Positions 14,176 through 20,604 of a DNA stretch of 21,133 bases are shown in pieces. Location: NCBI GenBank assembly GCA_027016915.1, contig JALURJ010000298.1, positions 1 through 21,133 on the forward strand. The letters run 5' to 3'. The stretch's first letter is position 1, and each line of letters begins with the position of its first letter. Source of the stretch: Desulfurococcales archaeon. Its GTDB lineage: Archaea; Thermoproteota; Thermoprotei_A; Sulfolobales; WAQK01. The notes under the pieces were generated by a model. The model was not told the DNA's origin and searched no databases. It was given only the letters and a program-made list of their open reading frames with translations. Both the position numbers and the translations under genes were made by a program.

Positions 14176-14887
14176 GAAGCGGATAGAGCTCCTCATCTCG
14201 CTCTGGGACAGCCTGATCTCTAGGCCTCCGGGGAGCCGGGAGGAGCTAGTCGAAATGCTCCGCTACGCCTACTCCAAGGCTAGGCTGGAGCCCCTCAGGG
14301 GCAAAGCCAAGCCACCCGACCTCTACGACAAGGAGCTGGCAAGCCTGTACGTCGTCGGGAAGTACGGGCTCGGCCTCCACGAGGAGTACGCCGAGGTCTT
14401 CGAGCAGTACTTCTACAAGGAGGAGCTCTACGAGGAGCTGGGGGACAGCATCCTGGAATCCCGGGATGACGATGCCAGGAGGATAGTGGAGGAGAAGCTG
14501 GGCGAGCTCGACCAGAACACACTGGCCAGGATGCTGAGGGTTTACTTCACGAGGCAGGTGTTCGGCCTCCTCGGGGAGGACGAGTTCCTAGCCCTCCTGA
14601 GGAGGATTCCCCAGGTATTCCCCGAGCATGCTGAAACCGTTAAGAAGTACTCAAGGTTCTACGTGGCGTTCAGGGTTGCGGAGGCCATAGCTAGAGGCGA
14701 GGTTAAGACCAGGACGGCGAAGGAGGCGTTGAAGCAGGCTATAAGTGTTCGTATAGGCGTCGACAAGAGCACGCCTGATGACGAGTATATAGCATCCATA
14801 GCCCGCGATGTTTTCAGAGTTTCTAGCCGTCTGCTGGGGCAGGTGCTGAGCATTAGGCCCCGGAGGCAGCAAAAGGAACGCTCCTAA
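14144..14887 (+). CDS. Conserved crenarchaeal protein, possibly DUF2192
   Basis: The 247-residue, strongly helical, charged protein has conserved-looking segments NPYRKRIELLISLWD, KELASLYVVGKYGLGL and YFTRQVFGLLGEDEFL. I associate it tentatively with DUF2192, a crenarchaeal family without known function; this is from memory and needs a profile search. There is no membrane segment, and it ends in a basic tail (RPRRQQKERS). The GTG start lies 32 bases before the previous stop, with GAGAGGTGG (14128-14136) seven bases upstream, supporting the overlap. A T5 run follows the stop. Confidence 0.72.
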   Translation: MQGRGGRNPYRKRIELLISLWDSLISRPPGSREELVEMLRYAYSKARLEPLRGKAKPPDLYDKELASLYVVGKYGLGLHEEYAEVFEQYFYKEELYEELGDSILESRDDDARRIVEEKLGELDQNTLARMLRVYFTRQVFGLLGEDEFLALLRRIPQVFPEHAETVKKYSRFYVAFRVAEAIARGEVKTRTAKEALKQAISVRIGVDKSTPDDEYIASIARDVFRVSSRLLGQVLSIRPRRQQKERS

Positions 14888-14896
14888 CCTAACCTC

Positions 14897-14901
14897 TTTT
14901 T
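14897..14901 (+). terminator. T-run after the orphan operon
   Basis: CTTTTTAACG begins about nine bases after the last stop of the three-gene operon. Short U-runs without a stem are typical archaeal termination signals. This is low-information evidence. Confidence 0.3.
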
Positions 14902-14940
14902 AACGCCGTTAATCACGGTTATTGCCGTGTCCGTGTAAAT

Positions 14941-14950
14941 TTTAAATATT
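14941..14950 (+). promoter_or_regulatory. TATA element of the HTH-CBS gene
   Basis: TTTAAATATT predicts a transcript start near 14971, giving a leader of about 20 nt with GAGGTG (14979-14984). A second element, TATAAA at 14962-14967, lies too close to the ribosome binding site to be the main box. Confidence 0.5.
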
Positions 14951-14990
14951 GATAATTGCATTATAAATGTGAAAATCCGAGGTGCTCGAA

Positions 14991-15881
14991 GTGTACCAGT
15001 TAACGCCGACCCAGAGAGAGATACTTTCAGCACTTATAGAGTTGTACAACCGGCACAAAAAGATGATAAAGAGCAAGGAGGTTGCAGAACTCGTCGGGAA
15101 GGATGAGGGAACAGTTAGGAACATAATTATAGGGCTTAAAGCCCTGGGTCTCGTGAGCTCCAAGACGGGGCCCAGCGGCGGCTATATACCCACCCTAAAG
15201 GCCTACGAGGTCATGAAACTGCCCGCACTCCAACCCACAACAGCCTACATGAGGATCTATAAGGACGACGAGGAGACGAACCTCGTGGTGACGAGTATAG
15301 AGATCCTTGACCCCCTGAACCCCGAGGGTGGGAAGGCGGTCTTCCGCGTTATAGGGAACCTGTACCAGCTCAGGCCCGGCGACACGATAAAGCTGGGCCC
15401 CACTGAGTACTCGAGGCTCTTCATAGAGGGCGAGGTTGCCGACGTTGATAGGAGGGCCAGCCAGATCTCCGTCATAGTTAAGAGGTTTGTCAGCATACCG
15501 CGCGAGCCCGTCATCGCCCTGGCCTCCAGGGGCCTCATCAAGGTGCACCCTGACATGTCTCTGAGGGAGGCCGCCAGGGTTCTCTACGAGCACGCGATAA
15601 GGGGCGCTCCCGTTTTCGAGGAAGACAAGGTTGTGGGCATGATCACGGAGGCCGACCTAACCAGGGCTATCGTGGAGGGCCGGATAGACGCGAAGGTGCG
15701 GGACCTGATGAGGAAACGAATAGTCACCATCCGCGAAGACGACGACATATTGAGGGCCATAAGGCTGATGAACGAGCACAAGGTGGGCAGGCTCCTAGTG
15801 GTGGACGCCATGAACACCCCTAAGGGGATCATAACCCGGACCGACATCCTGAGGAGAATAGCTGGTATGGAGCGTGGCTAG
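14991..15881 (+). CDS. HTH and CBS-pair regulatory protein
   Basis: About 296 residues in three parts: an N-terminal winged helix (about 5-70: LTPTQREILSALIELYN, SKEVAELVGKDEGTVRN, LGLVSSKTGPSGGYIPT), a middle beta-rich domain (about 80-170, GNLYQLRPGDTIKLGP) and two CBS domains (about 178-228 and 236-290, ending ITEADLTRAI and ITRTDILRRI). CBS pairs bind adenine nucleotides or SAM, so this looks like an energy-sensing DNA-binding regulator. GTG 14982 is in frame but is the last half of GAGGTG; GTG 14991 follows it by six bases and is preferred. Target genes are unknown. The stop is four bases before a foldable inverted-repeat segment. Confidence 0.88.
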   Translation: MYQLTPTQREILSALIELYNRHKKMIKSKEVAELVGKDEGTVRNIIIGLKALGLVSSKTGPSGGYIPTLKAYEVMKLPALQPTTAYMRIYKDDEETNLVVTSIEILDPLNPEGGKAVFRVIGNLYQLRPGDTIKLGPTEYSRLFIEGEVADVDRRASQISVIVKRFVSIPREPVIALASRGLIKVHPDMSLREAARVLYEHAIRGAPVFEEDKVVGMITEADLTRAIVEGRIDAKVRDLMRKRIVTIREDDDILRAIRLMNEHKVGRLLVVDAMNTPKGIITRTDILRRIAGMERG

Positions 15882-15884
15882 GAG

Positions 15885-15970
15885 AGTGTCGGTTCCGGTG
15901 GAGGGCGCTCACCCCTCGCCGACGTGCAATTCTCCTCATCCACCGGGATTCAGGATCACGTGCCGACACT
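15885..15970 (+). other. Nested stem structure after the HTH-CBS gene (possible 3' UTR element or ncRNA)
   Basis: AGTGTCGG (15885-15892) pairs perfectly with CCGACACT (15963-15970). Inside it, CCGGTGGA (15895-15902) pairs perfectly with TCCACCGG (15939-15946). A smaller GGCG/CGCC stem (15904-15907 with 15917-15920) fits inside the loop. No reading frame explains this gap of about 205 bases between two convergent genes. I do not recognise a known RNA family. The strand is assumed from the upstream gene. Confidence 0.4.
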
Positions 15971-16086
15971 ATTAAGCACTAGCACCGGGGCTCAGCTAGG
16001 AGGATACCCTCGCCACAGCCCAGCGGGCTCCGGCGATTCCGGCGCGTACATCATCGCCGTGGAGTATCTCACGGAAAAGCACTTCT

Positions 16087-16428
16087 TTACTCTTCCTCCT
16101 CTTCCTCGGGCCTTTTTATCCTCTGGGTTATCCTGAGCTCCTCCTCTCCTACCTCCACCACGACTGTGGCGTTCTTCAGCTTCTCCGTGGCTCCGAAGTA
16201 GTACTTGTAGGTCTCGCCAGGGCCCAGCGTTATGTCTAGCTCCTCGCGCTCATGAATCATCCTGACGGGTGCAACCGTGCTCTCCTCCTCGTATGGGAGG
16301 GAGGGCTCGACGCTCCTCGTGGTGACCTCGTATTCGAGCTCCAAGGCCTTAATCTTGAGGGGCTGGGTGTCGGTGTTGGCGACCACGACCTCGGGGCCGC
16401 TTACATATATAGTTATCCGGGGCTTCAA
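16087..16428 (-). CDS. Small hypothetical protein with acidic tail, divergent from cdvB-type gene
   Basis: The 113-residue protein is not recognised. Most of it alternates like a beta sandwich (ITIYVSGPEVVVANTDTQPLKIK; ITLGPGETYKYYFGA; ATVVVEVGEEELRIT), ending in six or more glutamates (RPEEEEEE). There is no signal peptide. The fold resembles small immunoglobulin-like or CARDB-like modules, but this is an impression only. The TTG start has GGGGATCG (16432-16439) three bases upstream and a TATA candidate at 16464-16474. It shares the upstream region with the CdvB-family gene, so the two may be co-regulated. Confidence 0.65.
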   Translation of the reverse strand: MKPRITIYVSGPEVVVANTDTQPLKIKALELEYEVTTRSVEPSLPYEEESTVAPVRMIHEREELDITLGPGETYKYYFGATEKLKNATVVVEVGEEELRITQRIKRPEEEEEE

Positions 16429-16463
16429 AACGATCCCCGACCAATACAGTGTTTATCGAAGTA

Positions 16464-16474
16464 TTTTAATAAAC
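16464..16474 (-). promoter_or_regulatory. TATA element of the acidic-tail protein gene
   Basis: The minus strand reads TTTATTAAAAT, about 40 bases before TTG 16428, predicting a transcript start near 16442. Confidence 0.45.
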
Positions 16475-16509
16475 CGTAGCTGGCTGCCCGCGACAGAAAA
16501 GCCTATACC

Positions 16510-16518
16510 CTTTTAAAC
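16510..16518 (+). promoter_or_regulatory. TATA element of the CdvB-family gene
   Basis: CTTTTAAAC is centred 41 bases before ATG 16555, giving a predicted start near 16540 and a short leader with GAGGTG (16544-16549) five bases before the ATG. Confidence 0.55.
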
Positions 16519-16554
16519 ACGCCCCGAGAGAACCATATATTCCGAGGTGCAGAA

Positions 16555-17217
16555 ATGGTGGGTATAAATAACTTTGACAAAATCTGGAACGGGGGGAACA
16601 GGGGGCCTACCCTATCAGACAAGCTTAAGGATGCTTTCAAGCCCAAGGAGCCCCTGAGGCGCAGGATAGCCTACGCCAACTACAGGCTCAGGATGGTTCT
16701 AGGCAGGCTGGACATGTTCATCTCCAGGATGCAGGAGAGGGACAGGGTACTGTTCGAGAAAGTGGTGGAGGCACACATAGCCAAGGACAAGGCTAGGGCA
16801 GCAATGTATGCCGCCGAGGTGGCCGAGATCAGGAAGCTGGTCAGACAGGTGATGGCCACCCGGGTGGCGCTGGAGCACGTCACCCTGAGGCTTGAGACGA
16901 TACAGGAGATAGGAGAGATAGCGGTGGCCGTGGGCCCCGTGCTGGGAGTGGTCAAGGAGCTGAAGACCGCGCTCCGCGGCATAATGCCGGAGCTCAGCCT
17001 GGAGCTGAGCGAGCTGGAGGAGGTGCTCCACCAGGTCGTGATGGAGGCTGGCCAGTTCACCGGCGTGAGCCCCGAATACTACGCTGCCAGCGAGGAGGCG
17101 AGGAAGATACTCAAGGAGGCAGCGGCCGTCGCGGAGCAGAGGCTAAAGGAGTCATTCCCGCAGCTACCCAGCTACGTGACCACGGGCGAGGAGGCAAAGG
17201 AGGCAGCCGGCCCCTAA
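16555..17217 (+). CDS. ESCRT-III-like division protein, CdvB paralogue
   Basis: A Snf7/ESCRT-III-family protein that polymerises at membranes during archaeal cell division or vesicle budding. The 220 residues show a basic amphipathic start (KLKDAFKPKEPLRRRIAYANYRL), long helices (about 35-115, with RDRVLFEKVVEAHIAKDK and RKLVRQVMATRVALEHV), and an acidic helix near 140-155 (SLELSELEEVL). It lacks the proline-rich MIM2 motif and the C-terminal broken winged helix that CdvB uses to bind CdvC and CdvA. It therefore resembles the shorter paralogues (CdvB1/B2 type) rather than CdvB itself. No cdvA or cdvC lies in the window. A T-run follows at 17261. Confidence 0.87.
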   Translation: MVGINNFDKIWNGGNRGPTLSDKLKDAFKPKEPLRRRIAYANYRLRMVLGRLDMFISRMQERDRVLFEKVVEAHIAKDKARAAMYAAEVAEIRKLVRQVMATRVALEHVTLRLETIQEIGEIAVAVGPVLGVVKELKTALRGIMPELSLELSELEEVLHQVVMEAGQFTGVSPEYYAASEEARKILKEAAAVAEQRLKESFPQLPSYVTTGEEAKEAAGP

Positions 17218-17260
17218 CATTTTCGGCGGCCGGCTGAAATTTATCACTAAAAATAGAATC

Positions 17261-17265
17261 TTTTT
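17261..17265 (+). terminator. T-run after the CdvB-family gene
   Basis: A T5 run in AATCTTTTTGTATC lies 44 bases after the stop, within an AT-rich gap. It is a plausible archaeal terminator without a stem. Confidence 0.3.
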
Positions 17266-17273
17266 GTATCAAT

Positions 17274-17287
17274 AATTAAAGTTAATT
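17274..17287. promoter_or_regulatory. Inverted repeat before ppsA promoter
   Basis: AATTAA and TTAATT are perfect arms separated by AG, ending four bases before the TATA candidate at 17291-17303. The position suits a regulator that affects TFB/TBP binding. The AT-rich background makes chance a serious alternative. Confidence 0.3.
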
Positions 17288-17290
17288 GGA

Positions 17291-17303
17291 AATAATTTTT
17301 AGG
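17291..17303 (+). promoter_or_regulatory. TATA element of ppsA
   Basis: AATAATTTTTAGG is about 57 bases before GTG 17354, predicting a transcript start near 17323 and a leader of about 30 nt with GAGGTG at 17344-17349. Confidence 0.45.
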
Positions 17304-17353
17304 AGCCGCTACCAGTATCTACCGGACCACCCCCAACGGAGCCGAGGTGTGCA

Positions 17354-19741
17354 GTGTTGAAGCCAATTATAGTCTGGCTTGAGGAGGTCCGGGCAAAGGA
17401 CACCCTCCTCGTGGGAGGCAAAAACGCTAACCTCGGCGAACTCCTCAACATAGGCATACCCGTCCCCCCAGGCTTCGCCGTCACAGCGTATGCTTACCAG
17501 GTCTTCATCGAGAGGTCGGGCCTCAAGGAGAAGATCTCCGAGATCCTGGGCAGCCTCGACGTGAATGACCAGAAGGCCTTGGAGGAGGCAAGCAGGAAGC
17601 TGCGCGAAATGGTTCTGTCCACAGAGATGCCTCCCGAGATCTCGGACAAGATCGCCGAGTACTACAGGAGGCTGGCCGAGAGGCTGGGCGAGGAAGAGCC
17701 CCTAGTGGCTGTAAGGAGCTCCGCCACAGCCGAGGATCTCCCCGAAGCCAGCTTCGCCGGTCAGCAGGAGAGCTTCCTCAATGTTAGGGGCGAGGAAGAG
17801 GTTGTCGAGAAGGTGAAGAGGTGCTGGGCCAGCCTGTTCACGCCGAGAGCCATCTTCTACAGGGTAGCCCAGGGCATACCCCACGAAAAGGCGTACATGT
17901 CGGTCACGGTCCAGAAAATGGTGAACTCGCGCAGTGCTGGCGTCATGTTCACACTCCACCCCGTCTCGGGGAACCGAGACGTCATCGTCATCGAGGGGGC
18001 CTGGGGACTCGGCGAAACGGTGGTGGGCGGCAAGGTAACTCCCGACGAGTTCGTGGTTGACAAGGAGACCCTCAAGATCGTTGAGAAGCGCATAAACAGG
18101 AAGGAGATAGCCATAGTCTACGACCCTGAGAAGGGCGGAAACAAGGTGGTGGAGCTACCACCCGAGAAGGCCAACGCCCCTTGCCTCTCCGACGAGGAGG
18201 TGGTGAAGCTCGCCGAGTACGCCAGGAAGATAGAGCAGCACTACGGGAAAGCCATGGATATCGAGTGGGCGGTGGACGAGAACCTGCCCTTCCCCCAGAA
18301 CATATTCATAGTCCAGGCGCGCCCCGAAACCGTGTGGAGCGCCAAGAAGAAGGGGGAGGCCAAGCCGGGCGAAGAGGAGGTCGAGGTCGGGAAAGCCGAG
18401 GTTCTGGTAAGAGGTCTCCCAGCAAGCCCCGGTGCCGCCTCCGGCGTAGCCAGGGTGATCATGGACCCCCACGGCGAGGAGGCTGCCGCCTTCAAGGAGG
18501 GCGACATCCTGGTCACCAGAATGACGGATCCCGACTGGGTCCCCCTCATGAAGAAAGCTGCTGCAATAGTGACGGACGAGGGCGGCATGACCAGCCACGC
18601 CGCAATAGTTAGCAGGGAGCTGGGCATCCCGGCGGTGGTAGGCACCAGGGAGGGGAGCAAGGTTATCAAAACCGGCATGGTGGTCACGGTGGACGGGAGC
18701 AGAGGGGTGGTTTATAGGGGCAGGGTAGCCCTGGAGGCCAAGGAGGCAGCGCCCACCCCCGGCGTGACAAGCGTACCCCAAGAGTATCTTGAACAGGTTT
18801 TCCCTGTCACAGCCACCAAGATATACATGAACCTCGGAGAGCCCGACGCCATAGACAAGTACAAGCACCTGCCCTTCGACGGCATAGGGCTGATGAGGAT
18901 AGAGTTCATCATAAGCGACTGGGTAGGCTACCACCCCATGTACCTCTACGAGCAGGGCAGGGGCCAGGAGTTCGTTGACAAGCTAGCTGAGGGCATAGCC
19001 AAAGTGGCGTCAGCCATACACCCACGCCCGGTAGTCGTCAGGTTCAGCGACTTCAAGACCAACGAGTATAAGGGGCTTAAAGGAGGGGAGAAGTACGAGC
19101 CCGACGAGAGGAACCCCATGCTTGGCTGGAGGGGTGTGTCGAGGTACATACACCCCAACTACGAGCCAGCCTTCAGGCTTGAGGTTAGGGCCGTAAAGAA
19201 GGTCAGAGAGGAGATGGGCTTCAAGAACGTCTGGGTCATGCTCCCCTTCGTAAGGACCACCTGGGAGGTTAAAAGAGCCCTCAAGATCATGGAGGAGGAG
19301 GGGCTGGGCAGGAGCAAGGACTTCAAGATATGGCTCATGGCCGAGGTCCCCTCCATAGTGCTCCTTGCCGGCGAATTTGCCAAGCTTGTCGACGGCTTCA
19401 GCATAGGGAGCAACGACCTAACCCAGCTGATCCTAGGCGTTGACAGGGACTCGCCCCTCCTCGCAGAGATGGGCTACTTCGACGAGAGGGACCCGGCGGT
19501 CCTCCGGGCCATAGAGGTGCTGATAAGGGAGGCCCACAGGCACGGCGCCACGGTGTCGATCTGCGGCCAGGCGCCCAGCGTCTACCCGGAGATAGTCGAG
19601 TTCCTGGTTAGCCGCGGGATCGACAGTATAAGCGTCAATCCCGACGCTGTGGTCAGTACGAGGAGGATGGTTGCAAGCATAGAGAGGAAAGTCATGATGA
19701 AAAAGCTTAGCAGCATACTAGAGAAACTGGGGGACCGCTGA
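17354..19741 (+). CDS. ppsA: Phosphoenolpyruvate synthase
   Basis: Converts pyruvate and ATP to phosphoenolpyruvate, AMP and phosphate; in hyperthermophilic archaea it serves gluconeogenesis and may run in reverse in glycolysis. Three domains are present: N-terminal ATP-binding (about 1-325, LVGGKNANLGEL, VRSSATAEDLPEASFAGQQ), the mobile phosphohistidine domain (about 355-435) with catalytic His415 in GGMTSHAAIVSRELG, and the C-terminal TIM barrel (about 480-770, GIGLMRIEF, SIGSNDLTQ, and SICGQAP with the catalytic Cys). At 795 residues it is typical for the family. GTG 17354 or TTG 17357 could be the start; both suit GAGGTG at 17344-17349. It follows an AT-rich gap with an inverted repeat near the promoter. 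Confidence 0.95.
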   Translation: MLKPIIVWLEEVRAKDTLLVGGKNANLGELLNIGIPVPPGFAVTAYAYQVFIERSGLKEKISEILGSLDVNDQKALEEASRKLREMVLSTEMPPEISDKIAEYYRRLAERLGEEEPLVAVRSSATAEDLPEASFAGQQESFLNVRGEEEVVEKVKRCWASLFTPRAIFYRVAQGIPHEKAYMSVTVQKMVNSRSAGVMFTLHPVSGNRDVIVIEGAWGLGETVVGGKVTPDEFVVDKETLKIVEKRINRKEIAIVYDPEKGGNKVVELPPEKANAPCLSDEEVVKLAEYARKIEQHYGKAMDIEWAVDENLPFPQNIFIVQARPETVWSAKKKGEAKPGEEEVEVGKAEVLVRGLPASPGAASGVARVIMDPHGEEAAAFKEGDILVTRMTDPDWVPLMKKAAAIVTDEGGMTSHAAIVSRELGIPAVVGTREGSKVIKTGMVVTVDGSRGVVYRGRVALEAKEAAPTPGVTSVPQEYLEQVFPVTATKIYMNLGEPDAIDKYKHLPFDGIGLMRIEFIISDWVGYHPMYLYEQGRGQEFVDKLAEGIAKVASAIHPRPVVVRFSDFKTNEYKGLKGGEKYEPDERNPMLGWRGVSRYIHPNYEPAFRLEVRAVKKVREEMGFKNVWVMLPFVRTTWEVKRALKIMEEEGLGRSKDFKIWLMAEVPSIVLLAGEFAKLVDGFSIGSNDLTQLILGVDRDSPLLAEMGYFDERDPAVLRAIEVLIREAHRHGATVSICGQAPSVYPEIVEFLVSRGIDSISVNPDAVVSTRRMVASIERKVMMKKLSSILEKLGDR

Positions 19742-19745
19742 GGCC

Positions 19746-20300
19746 TTAAAGGTTCTCACATTCTATCCTGTTTATCCTGGCATGTTCCTCGAACCTTTCG
19801 TGGATCTCCCTGACCACGCCCTCGGCTGGCCGCAGTAGATACTTTATGTCTGTATACTTGGCCTTAACCTCCTCCAAGTCTCCAGGCCTAACCTCCAGGC
19901 AGTATTCGCCCCGGCAGACCCTGACCTTCTCGGCCTCGAATACCAGTCTGTGCTGGCCATCCCCTACCGCTAGCCTTGGGCCCCCATCGTCTGACATGTA
20001 GGATATGAACATGCCGTACTTCGCCCTGGTCGCTGTGAAGCCCCTGCCCCACGACGAGATGTACCATTTAAAGGGGGCCCTGCAGAGAACGGCGCCCTCC
20101 CCTGAGAGGCAGTCGCGGGCCAGGCAGTGGAGGTAGCCCAGAACCCTGTTAAGTGTCTCCGCTATCCCAGCGAGCCTGTATGTGAGGGACAACGCCTTGC
20201 TCGTGGCTGCGTCAGGCTGGGCCGGAGCCTCCACCCCGTAAAGGCTGCGCGACAATGTCTCCGCAAATCCCCTGGCAGTTAGGAGTGCCTCCTCGGCCAT
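19746..20300 (-). CDS. Hypothetical protein with several cysteines
   Basis: The 184-residue soluble protein is not recognised. The N-terminal third is helical (AEEALLTARGFAETLSRSL; YRLAGIAETLNRVLGYLH). The middle and end are beta-rich (KWYISSWGRGFTATRAKYGMFISY; HRLVFEAEKVRVCRGEYCLEV). Six cysteines, spaced as CLARDC, one in VLCRAPF, CRGEYC and one near the end, could form disulfides or a metal site but do not match a zinc motif I know. ATG 20300 is preceded by GGTGGGG (20308-20314) at seven bases. It converges with ppsA, four bases from that stop. A TATA candidate lies at 20335-20343; the structured region at 20394-20500 lies upstream. Confidence 0.7.
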   Translation of the reverse strand: MAEEALLTARGFAETLSRSLYGVEAPAQPDAATSKALSLTYRLAGIAETLNRVLGYLHCLARDCLSGEGAVLCRAPFKWYISSWGRGFTATRAKYGMFISYMSDDGGPRLAVGDGQHRLVFEAEKVRVCRGEYCLEVRPGDLEEVKAKYTDIKYLLRPAEGVVREIHERFEEHARINRIECENL

Positions 20301-20334
20301 GACATAGCCCCACCAATTCGGGGTAGGAACCTAG

Positions 20335-20343
20335 CTATAACTT
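20335..20343 (-). promoter_or_regulatory. Proximal TATA candidate of the 184-residue protein gene
   Basis: The minus strand contains AGTTATAGC about 39 bases before ATG 20300. The predicted transcript start (about 20313) is at the edge of the GGTGGGG site. Confidence 0.35.
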
Positions 20344-20393
20344 TTTGTGTCGGCCCAGCCCGGACAACACTCCACAACGTGTGGCAAGGGCTA

Positions 20394-20500
20394 AACCGTT
20401 CCCCGCCTACGGTCTTTTTAGGTTTCCGTAGGTCGGTTCATCACGGTGCCTGACCACGTCCCGCCTACGGCTCCGGAGGGTTGCCCTACTCTCCAGAGCC
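20394..20500 (-). repeat. Inverted and direct repeat block, possible structured RNA
   Basis: CCCGCCTACGG occurs twice in direct orientation (20402-20412 and 20460-20470), and CCGTAGG (20426-20432) between them can pair with either copy. The first pairing extends to AACCG (20394-20398) with CGGTT (20434-20438). A separate hairpin, GGCTC-C-GGAG (20469-20478) with CTCC-A-GAGCC (20491-20500), overlaps the second copy by two bases. The strand is uncertain; minus is preferred because of the TATA element at 20553-20561. Confidence 0.45.
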
Positions 20501-20552
20501 ATCGGCGAAGCGCGGCGTCATCCCACAGTCAACTACATTCCATCCAAGCAAG

Positions 20553-20561
20553 TTTTATAAA
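20553..20561 (-). promoter_or_regulatory. Distal TATA element (TTTATAAAA)
   Basis: This is a near-ideal crenarchaeal TATA box on the minus strand, predicting a transcript start near 20530, just before the inverted-repeat block. The core TTTATAAA is symmetric, so plus-strand use is also possible, but no plus gene follows. Confidence 0.5.
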
Positions 20562-20604
20562 CATTAACATGCGAAAACCCACAAAGACCTTAAAGACCTA
20601 CAAC

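Larger units (their letters stand above)
20301..20604. other. 304-base intergenic region
   Basis: There is no convincing gene on either strand. From right to left it holds a strong TATA element (20553-20561), a block of inverted repeats (20394-20500), and a TATA candidate plus ribosome binding site for the 184-residue protein gene (20335-20343 and 20308-20314). It may be the long 5' leader of that gene or contain a separate small RNA. I looked for tRNA and C/D-box patterns and did not find a complete one. Confidence 0.55.

Noticed and set aside
15975..16060. tRNA-like stretch containing GGGGCTCAGCTAGGAGGA
   Set aside because: There is no T-arm consensus (GTTCRAATC), no acceptor pairing and no D-stem partner.
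15882..16086. Possible C/D-box small RNA on the minus strand (ATGATGT, CTGA and TGGATGA-like motifs)
   Set aside because: The C box has a mismatch, the spacing between boxes is too long, and no second complete C'/D pair is present.
18155..18934. Long minus-strand open frame (259 codons) inside ppsA
   Set aside because: The ppsA frame carries the catalytic histidine motif and all domains; the opposite frame is a shadow produced by GC-rich codon bias.
20430..20450. GTGATGA C-box-like motif on the minus strand in the hairpin region
   Set aside because: No CTGA D box follows at a suitable distance.
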